A stretch of 23,575 bases of DNA, from positions 1 to 23,575 of the forward strand of contig CAYPHJ010000073.1 of NCBI GenBank assembly GCA_964410485.1, written 5' to 3'. Made by a program: the position numbers and the translations under genes. Every line of letters starts with the position of its first letter. The stretch's first letter is position 1. Positions 1 to 8,200 of this stretch are shown one piece after another. The stretch comes from CAYPHJ01 sp964410485 (lineage in GTDB: Bacteria; Desulfobacterota; Binatia; UBA9968). The notes below the pieces were generated by a model, which was given only the letters and a program-made list of their open reading frames with translations, did not search any database and was not told where the DNA came from.

Positions 1-260
1 TCGGGATCAATGCGAGAAAGACCAACGGAGCAGTGGAAATCTCGGTCAGCGATACTGGCATCGGCATCGCCGCAGAGGACCAGGCGACGATCTTTGAGGA
101 ATTCCGCCAGGTGGGAGGCGACTACGCGCACAAGAAGGAAGGGACTGGGCTGGGGTTAACGTTGGCCAAGAAGTTTGTCGAGTTGCATGGGGGGAAGATC
201 TGGGTAGAGAGCGAGGTCGGGAAGGGGTCCACCCTCACTTTTACCCTACCCATCCACTGA
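1..260 (+). CDS. C-terminal end of a multi-GAF sensor histidine kinase (partial, 5' end outside window)
   Basis: The reading frame is already open at base 3 and ends at TGA 258-260, so only the last 85 or so residues of the ATP-binding (HATPase_c) domain are present. The G1 box (SDTGIGIA), the F-box region (IFEEFRQVGG) and the G2 box (GTGLGLTLAKKF) are visible, so this part looks catalytically intact. The protein matches the C-terminus of the kinase at 2255-9796 at all but about five of the last 75 residues, with long identical DNA blocks. It is therefore a paralogue, and probably also carried GAF repeats, although that part cannot be seen. The family autophosphorylates a histidine and passes phosphate to a response regulator. 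No regulator follows it here. Confidence 0.93.
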   Translation, partial: GINARKTNGAVEISVSDTGIGIAAEDQATIFEEFRQVGGDYAHKKEGTGLGLTLAKKFVELHGGKIWVESEVGKGSTLTFTLPIH

Positions 261-758
261 TTTTGGATTTTCGATACTTCGACTTGGCTCAGTACAGGTT
301 TTGGATTTTGAGTGACGAAGCCGGAGAAAGATTTTTTTCCCGCAGAGCATGCCCTGAGCGACGTCGAAGGGGAGCGAAGACGCAAAGCTATCGGACAACA
401 AATTCGAAGTAGGACGAGCCAGATCAGAAAGTCCGTATCGAGAAGAAGGGTCATCGCTTTGACCGCCGCCGTAAAAAGATGCCGCGCTCAGGGCCGTGCC
501 AGTTCCAAGACCATTCATCTGCCTTCTCGGCATCAGGTACGCGGAGGAGTCGTTTGTACTGCCGCGCAGTTTTGGTGTCCCGACCAAATCGTTTCGCCTC
601 CTGGTTGAGTTTTTCGTTTTCGGGGTTTTGGATATACATTCTGTCGGACCTCGTACTTCGGCTTCGAATTTGCCGAACGTCGGTTCTTGACATCCCCTTT
701 GAAGTTGCCCAGCGTGAGCTTCGAAAGTCAGCCCTAGTGCTGATTGTCATCTTCTCCG
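261..758. other. Gene-poor spacer with dispersed repeats
   Basis: No convincing gene is seen. The first 130 bases are a patchwork of repeats that recur elsewhere in the window: TTTTGGATTTT copies next to the stop codon and at 300-310, a CTTCGAC...GCTCAG unit at 277-292 with an inverted partner at 354-369, and a degenerate CGCAGAG/CGAAGACGCAAAG tract at 341-388. Open frames on both strands across 312-762 are low-complexity and match no family I recognise. Confidence 0.6.
277..369. repeat. Inverted pair of the CTTCGAC-GCTCAG dispersed repeat
   Basis: CTTCGACTTGGCTCAG (277-292) and CTGAGCGACGTCGAAG (354-369) are complementary at 14 of 16 positions and enclose about 60 bases. A third copy, CCTTCGGCTTTGCTCAGGAC, lies at 18425-18444 before the first binding-protein gene, again joined to TTTTGGATTTT. 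This is a dispersed palindromic intergenic repeat. A role as transcript 3'-end structure for the upstream kinase is possible, but there is no clear T-tract. Confidence 0.6.
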
Positions 759-1910
759 TCACCGCAATAGGTCCGCTTGCCAGAGGCGCTGGGTGAATAC
801 CGCGTAGGGTAAGACTTCGATGCCGTCCTCCGTGACCCGCGGCTGAGGGTCAAGCGAGACCACGAGACGTTTCTTGATCCGACCGTGTTCACGAGCAAGC
901 TCGCGCAAACCCCGTAAGTGATCTGCGGTTACAGCCCGTGATGCTTTTGCTTCGATGGCGTAGGCCATGTCATCGATGATGAAATCGACTTCGGCGCCTG
1001 TGGTGAGCCGCCAGTAACTGAGCTCATGCGCTTTGCCGCCGTACTCAGCATAGGCAGCTAGCTCGTGATGCACCCAGTTTTCGAAAGCTTTACCGAACAA
1101 TTCCGAGCCAGGTTCGATTTTACCGCGGCGAGTGAGAAAATTAACGACACCGAGATCGCTAAAGAAGAATCTGGGCGCTCGAATTATTCGGCGCTTAGGG
1201 CGACGAACGTAAGCGGGAAGCTCGCGGCCGAGCAGCGTATCGACGAGCACTTCGAAGTAGCTGCGGACCGTATGCGCAGATACACCGCTGTCCCTCGCAA
1301 TGGTAGCGTAATTGATGATCCCGGTATCCGATAACGCGGCCGCGTTCAAGAAATTGGAGAAAACCGGCAAGCTTCGCGACAACCCTTCCGCGAGCACTTC
1401 CTCCTTGAGATAGTCTTGGACGTAGGCGCGAATCAGCGGCGCAGGTGCATCCTCCAGGTAGTGCCGCGGCAAATAACCGTGGTTGAGCATGCGAACTAAA
1501 TCAAACTCTGCCCCGAGCTCCCCTGAAACTAGCCCGAACAACTCGTAGCGAAGCGCGCGTCCGCCGAGCAGATTGGCGTGCGAGCGCCGCACGCGCCGAG
1601 CGCTCGACCCGCACAGGACGAAAATGCGCCGCCGGCTTTCGATTAACCGATGAATTTCATCAAACAGCCCTGGTATCTTCTGGGCTTCGTCGATGACGAT
1701 TAAGCGGTCCCGTGGCAGGGCGTCGGCTTCCTCGCGCAAACGAGCCGGTCGTTGCGTCAGACGAATCAGCGTGTCGGTGTCGAGCAGATCGATCCAATAG
1801 GCGTTGGGATAGATGGACCGTAGCAAGGTGGTTTTGCCGGTCTGGCGGGGACCCCAAAGAAAAAAGGAGTACTTGGGTCGTGGCGGCAGAACGAGTAAGC
1901 GCGGAATCAT
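759..1910 (-). CDS. AAA ATPase with C-terminal DUF4143 (AAA_14/DUF4143 family)
   Basis: This 383-residue protein has the usual length and order of the family. Walker A is GPRQTGKTT at residues 20-28, and Walker B is LIVIDEAQ at 70-77. A sensor-like strand ending in CGSSARRVRRS sits near 100-110, and a winged-helix-like stretch (IINYATIARDSGVSAHTVRS) near 199-217. The C-terminal DUF4143 part resembles a PD-(D/E)xK nuclease fold, with E307, D309 and the pair E320/K322 in place, so those residues look intact. The cellular role of the family is poorly defined, and links to mobile or defence loci are only suggestive. ATG at 1910 is the first start, with a weak AGAAG upstream. It is a single gene, divergent from the large kinase. 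Confidence 0.93.
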   Translation of the reverse strand: MIPRLLVLPPRPKYSFFLWGPRQTGKTTLLRSIYPNAYWIDLLDTDTLIRLTQRPARLREEADALPRDRLIVIDEAQKIPGLFDEIHRLIESRRRIFVLCGSSARRVRRSHANLLGGRALRYELFGLVSGELGAEFDLVRMLNHGYLPRHYLEDAPAPLIRAYVQDYLKEEVLAEGLSRSLPVFSNFLNAAALSDTGIINYATIARDSGVSAHTVRSYFEVLVDTLLGRELPAYVRRPKRRIIRAPRFFFSDLGVVNFLTRRGKIEPGSELFGKAFENWVHHELAAYAEYGGKAHELSYWRLTTGAEVDFIIDDMAYAIEAKASRAVTADHLRGLRELAREHGRIKKRLVVSLDPQPRVTEDGIEVLPYAVFTQRLWQADLLR

Positions 1911-1927
1911 AGCTTCTGTTTATCATG

Positions 1928-1957
1928 AATATCGGAACCAATCCAGCCGATTGTCAA
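1928..1957 (-). promoter_or_regulatory. Candidate sigma70-type promoter of the AAA/DUF4143 gene
   Basis: On the minus strand a perfect TTGACA (1952-1957) is followed after 18 bases by GATATT (1928-1933; four of six match the -10 consensus). This puts the predicted start about 10 bases before the ATG at 1910, so the leader would be very short. It is based on sequence match only. Confidence 0.4.
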
Positions 1958-2199
1958 AAAAGAGCGCCTGAGAAGGAACGGTGGTGGACATGTTCTTAGT
2001 TCACCAGCAGCCTAGGTTGAAAAGTCCCACACAAGCCGTTGCCCCTGGAGTTCGGGCTCTCGCTTGGCAGGATTTTCTCGAAGAGTTTGATGGTTTAATG
2101 AGGCACGGTTCGGTAACCTCCGGCATTTCGTATTGTTTACTCCTTTCCCGTGGGCCACCGGCAGGTATCACGAACACATGGTAGACGTGCAATCCTTCC

Positions 2200-2229
2200 T
2201 TGACGGTTACCAACGACCTGGCGTAAAAG
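2200..2229 (+). promoter_or_regulatory. Candidate sigma70-type promoter of the giant kinase
   Basis: TTGACG (2200-2205), an 18-base spacer and TAAAAG (2224-2229) lie 25 bases before the kinase ATG. There is no strong ribosome-binding site between them, so initiation may be weak. The match is moderate and untested. Confidence 0.35.
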
Positions 2230-2254
2230 TCAGTCCAGGCAAAGTCGGTGTTTT

Positions 2255-5200
2255 ATGAAGACCACTCGTAAAAAGCCCAGGAAGAAATCCACCGCGAAGC
2301 GGATCACTTTGTCGTCCGGCGAGTCTATTGCGGCACTAAGGAAGATAATCGCCGCTCAGGACAAGACGATCGCTGCGCAGGCGCAAGAATTGCGGCAAGC
2401 TGCCGAGCAACAAAACGCGACCAGCGAAGTCTTGCGCATGATAGCCACCGCACCGGAGAAGCTGCAAGCGATGCTGGATACGCTGGCAGAACGCGCCGCT
2501 CGGCTTTGTGAGTCCTATGATGCGGTCATCCAGCGTGTGGATGGTGATTTCCTGCTGCGGGCAGCCCATTTTGGTCCTGTCCCCTTAGGGGAAATCCCGC
2601 TACCCCTCAGCCGTGACTTACCATCGGGGCGGGCGGTTGTAGACCGTCGGACTGTTCATGTTGACGACGTGTTGTCGGAGATCGAAAGTGAGTTCCGGGA
2701 TGTCGGGGCGATTCAAAGACGCAGCGGAAGCCGTACGGTCCTTGCGACTCCCCTGCTGAGTAAGGGTATTCCGATCGGTGTCATCATGATTCGCCGTACA
2801 GAAGTTCGACCATTCTCAGAAAAACAAATTTCTCTGCTCAAGACCTTCGCAGATCAGGCGGTCATCGCACTAGAGAACGGGCGACTGTTTCAAGAACTCA
2901 AAGAGGCGTTGGAGCAGCAAACTGCTACGAGTGAAATACTGGGCGTGATTGCTAGTTCGCCAACAAACATCCAGCCGGTGCTGGATACTGTGGCAGAAAG
3001 GGCAGCGCGGTTGTGTGACTCCGGCGATGCTCAGATCTATCGTGTCGAGGGTGATGTCATTCAGAAAGTGGCTAGGCACGGAACTGTTGCCCCTATACTT
3101 TCGGTTGGAGAGACACGTCCGCTAACAGGTACCTGGTTAATTGGTCGAGCCATTCTCCGGCGTGAACCCATCCACATCCACGACAGCCTGACGGTGCTCG
3201 ACGAGGACTACGCAGAGGCTAGACTCGCCGACGAACGTTTGGGTATTCACACACTGCTGGCTGTTCCACTACTACGGGAAGAAGCAGCCATTGGCGCTAT
3301 CATGATCCGCCGAACTGAAGTGCGACCATTTACCGAAAAGCAGATCGCTCTCCTGAGAACCTTTGCCGACCAAGCAGTCATCGCCATCGAGAACGTCCGG
3401 CTGATACAGCAGCGCAACGCAGAATTGCGAGAGGCCTTGGAGCATCAGACAGCAACGGCCGAAGTGCTCGGCATCATCAGCCGCTCGCCGACCGACGTGC
3501 AGCCGGTGCTGGACGCCATCGTCGAGAGTGCCGCCCGGGTTTGCGGGATCGATGACGTGGTGCTGCGACTCCACGAGGGGAACACTATGGTTCCGCGGGC
3601 TCATTTTGGCTCCATACCCATCGGCCGCGTCGAGATCAGTATTGATGAGCCACACCATCGCTGGATGCGCGAGCATGGCACGCTCCACGTTCCTGATGCC
3701 CGCGCGCAGAACGATTTCCCCACGTTAGGTCCCAGCCGCGCATGGCGCACCTTTTTGGCTGCTCCTCTTCGTCAGCACGGCGAGCTCATTGGAACGCTGA
3801 ACGCGCGTCGCGCCGACGTTCGCCCCTTCACTCCGGCGCAGATCAAACTCCTCGAAACTTTCGCCGACCAGGCGGTGATCGCAATCGAAAATGCGCGATT
3901 GTTCCAAGAACTGAAGGAGGCGCTGGAACAACAGACGGCTACGAGTGAAGTGCTGCGCGTGATCGCGTCGTCCCCTACTGAGTTGCAACCCGTGCTGGAC
4001 ACGCTGATCGCCAATGCTGTTCGCCTTTCCGGCGCAACTAAGGGCCATGTTCGACAGTATGATGGCGCGTTTCATCGCGTGGTGGCCCACTACGGGGAGA
4101 CTGCGGAAATGATCGCTACGCTGCGCGCCAATCCTCTACCGGCAAGTCCAGAACTCCCTGCCGCTCGGGCGCTTGTCGGGGGCAAACCGATTCATATTCT
4201 CGACGTTCGATCGGAGACCGGAGTACACCTGGACCTAGCTCGGCAAATGGGTACGCGAACCATGCTCGCGGTACCGCTGCTACGCGAAGGAGTGAATATC
4301 GGTAGTCTTACTATCTGGCGCGAGGTTGTTGAACCATTCACCGACCGGCAGATAGAGCTGGTCAAAATTTTCGCGGACCAGGCTGTGATCGCAATCGAGA
4401 ACGTGCGGCTATTCAAGGAATTGCAGGAGAGAAACACAGAACTGCGCGAGGCTCTGGAGCATCAGACCGCAACCGCCGAGGTCCTCCGCATCATCAGCCG
4501 CTCGCCGAGCGACGTGCAGCCCGTGCTCGACGCCATTGTCGAGAGCGCCGCAAGGGTTTGTGGGATTGATGATGTAGTACTGCGCCTTCGCGAGGGTGAC
4601 GCCATGGTTGCCCGGGCTCATTTCGGTTCGGTTCCTATAGCCTATGGTCGTGAAGCGATCAGTGTTAACGAGTTGCACCATCGCTGGATCGAGGAGCATG
4701 GAACCCTTCACGTTCCTGACGTCCGTGCGCGGCGGGATGAGTTTCCCACTTTAGCGGCCAGCTCAGGAGCACGCTCACGCACGTTTTTGATGGTTCCCCT
4801 TCGCCAGGGAGGGGCAGTTACTGGAATGCTGAGTGCGCGGCGCATCGAGGCGCGACCGTTTACCCCGGCGCAGATCAAGCTGCTCGAAACCTTTGCCGAC
4901 CAGGCGGTCATCGCACTCGAGAACGTCCGGTTGTTCCAAGAATTGAAGGAGGCCTTGGAGCAACAGACAGCCACAAGCGAGATTCTGGGTGTTATCGCCA
5001 GCTCGCCGACCAATCTCCAGCCCGTGATGGATGCAATTGCGGAAAGCGCTGCGAGGTTGTGCAACTCGAACGATGCGCAAATCTACCATGTGGAAACGGA
5101 TCTCATGCGGAAAGTGGCTCACTACGGAGATATTCCTGTCGAGCGCGTGGTTGGCGAAACGCAACCGATCGCCCGCGGCTCGGCCACCGGCCGCGCCATT

Positions 5201-8200
5201 CTTGAAAGAACGACAGTGCACATTCACGACATGATGGCCGAGCGCGAAGAGGACTGGCCAGATGTATGGGGTATTCACCAGCGGCTAGGAATCCCGACAG
5301 TGCTCGCTGTTCCGCTTCTCCGTGAAAGTATTCCCATCGGCGCGATCATGATTCGCCGAACCGAACTCCGCCCGTTCGGCGAAAAACAAATTGCACTCCT
5401 AAAAACCTTCGCGGACCAGGCCGTCATCGCCATTGAGAACGTACGCCTCTTCAAAGAACTTCAAGAACGCAACGCGGAGTTGCGCGAGGCTCTGGAGCAT
5501 CAGACGGCAACGTCGGAGGTGCTCGGCATCATCAGCCGCTCGCCCACGGACGTGCAACCCGTGCTTGACGCCATCGTCGAAAGCGCCGCTCGGGTCTGCG
5601 GCATCGACGACGTGGCGCTGCGACTCCGCGAAGGGGAGCAGATGGTCTCGCGGGCTCATTTTGGTTTAGTGCCGATTCCCAGCGTCGAGATTGGTTTAGA
5701 CGCGCCACCGGTTCGCTGGATTCGGGAGCATGGCACGCTTCACATTCCCGACATTCGCGCGCAGACGGACGTTCTCTTGGTGGCTCCGGATTCGAAGCGC
5801 ACTTTTTTAATCATTCCTCTTCGTCTTCAGGGAGAGCTTATCGGAGCGCTGATCGCGCGCCGCACCGAGGTGCGTCCGTTCACCCCGGCGCAGATCAAGC
5901 TGCTCGAAACCTTCGCCGATCAGGCAGTGATCGCCATCGAGAATGTTCGGCTTTTCAACGAACTCAAGGAGGCTTTAGAGCAGCAGACTGCAACGAGTGA
6001 GATCTTAGGTGTAATCGCTAGCTCACCCACCGACCTGCAGCCAGTGTTGGATGCGGTTGCAAAGAACGCAGCGCGGTTGTGTGAAGCGACGGACGCGCAA
6101 ATCCAGCAGGTCGAAGGCGATGTTTTTATGACCGTTGCCTCCTTCGGCCCATTTCCACCAACTCATGCGAAGCGACCTTTAGACCGCAGCATCCCAGGCG
6201 GCCGAGCGATTATAGACCAGCAAATTATCCATATCCCAGATTTAGAGGCGGTCCGCGAGAGCGAGTACCCTGGCGCCCGAGGCGGGAGGCGGCCTGGCGG
6301 CCCTTCTATGGTGCTTCGGACCGTACTGGCGATGCCCCTGATTCGAGAAGGGACCCCCATCGGCTCCATTTTGATTCGAAGGACCGAGGTCAAGCCATTT
6401 ACTGATAAACAAATCGCTCTGCTCAAAGGGTTTGCGGACCAGGCGGTTATAGCCATCGAGAATGTTCGCCTCTTCAAAGAACTCCAGGATCGCAACGCGG
6501 AATTGCGCGAGGCGCTGGAGCATCAGACGGCGACGTCTGAGGTGCTCGGCATTATCAGCCGCTCGCCGACTGACGTGCAGCCGGTCCTCGACGCGATTGT
6601 GGAGAGCGCCGCGCGGGTTTGTGGGATTGATGATGTGGTGCTGAGACTCCAACAAGGAAATGTGATGGTTCGACGGGCTCATTTTGGACCTCTAGAGGTC
6701 CCTGACGTGCGCGTCGAGATCAGTGTCGATGCACCTGAGTATCGGTGGATTCGCGAGCACGGTACTCTCCACATTCCAGACACTGAAACACTGAGGAACG
6801 AGTTTCCCGACCTGGGCATTATCGCTGGCTTTCACAGTTTCTTAGCCGCACCACTTCGGCAGCAAGGGCAAGTCATTGGAACGCTGAACGCACGCCGGAT
6901 AGAGGTCCGGCCCTTCTCTCCGGCGCAGATCAAGCTCCTCGAAACGTTTGCTAATCAGGCCGTGATCGCATTGGAAAATGTAACTCTGTTCCAAGAACTC
7001 AAAGAGTCGCTGGAGCAGCAAACGGCGACCAGTGACATTTTACGCGTTATTAGTAGCTCGCCTACAGACATTCAGCCCGTACTTAACACCATCGCTGAGA
7101 ATGCCGCCCGGTTGTGTGATGCTAAGGACGCCTTAATGTTTCGCGTGGAGGGTGACGTTCACGAAAGAGTGGCGGTATATGGATCAATACCAGCGCCAGC
7201 CATAGGAACGAGAGGACCCATCACTCGTGGTACTCCTGTAGGCCGAGCCATCGTGGACCGCCAAACAATTCACGTGCATGATATCACCGCTGAGCTTGAC
7301 ACGGAGTACGGAGAATACAGGAGTCTGCAGCAGGCTACGGGTACCCGAACCCTGCTGTCCACGCCGATGATGCGAGACGGCATACCTGTCGGTGTGATCC
7401 ACATACGTCGGACAGAAGTTCGTCCTTTTTCCGACAAGCAGATTGCACTTGTTACGACCTTCGCTGATCAGGCGGTGATCGCGCTCGAAAACGTCCGGCT
7501 ATTTAAGGAATTGGAAGATCGCAATCGCCAGCTCACTGAGGCTCTAGAGCAGCAGACAGCCACGAGTGAGATACTGCAAGCTATCGCCGGATCGCCTACT
7601 AATATTCAACCCGTGTTGGACACGGTCGCGGAAAATGCCGCACGGCTGTGCAACGCGGATGACGCTCTCATCTTCCGTGTCGATTCCGACGCGCTTCGGG
7701 CCACTGCTCATTACGGGAAAATTCCGCTTCCGCCGAATTCCGACACATTACCCCTCGACAGAAACACAGTTGCCGGCAGGGCTGTTGTAGACTGCCAAAT
7801 GCTTCACATCCACGATGTTACCGCAGTGCCTGAATCCGAGCTACCGGCACGGCCGGCGCGCCAGCGCGGAACGAGGACGATGCTCGTAATGCCATTGCTG
7901 CGAGAGGGCTCAGCGATTGGCGTAATCTTGATGCGACGCGACGAAGTACTGCCGTTTTCCGAGAAGCAAATCGCGCTTTTGAAAACCTTCGCCGACCAGG
8001 CGGTGATCGCGATCGAGAACGTGCGGCTGTTCAAGGAACTCAAGGAGTCGCTGGAACAGCAAACGGCGACCAGTCAAATCTTGGGCGTGATCGCCAGCTC
8101 GCCGACGGATATCCAACCCGTGCTGGATACCGTTGCAGAGACCTCGGCGCGGCTATGTGACTCAACCGATGCCCACCTTCGGCTGATTGACGGAAACATG

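Larger units (their letters stand above)
1911..2254. other. Divergent intergenic region between ATPase and giant kinase
   Basis: It holds the two outward promoter candidates. Between them, open frames at 1981-2184 (plus) and 2001-2213 (minus) have no recognisable family. On the minus strand an AAAGGAG about a dozen bases before an ATG near 2130 would give a 40-residue peptide ending near 2001, which I cannot identify. Confidence 0.5.

Noticed and set aside
312..762. Several overlapping frames on both strands in the left spacer
   Set aside because: They begin inside repeat DNA, are arginine- and serine-rich, and none has a matching ribosome-binding site with a recognisable domain.
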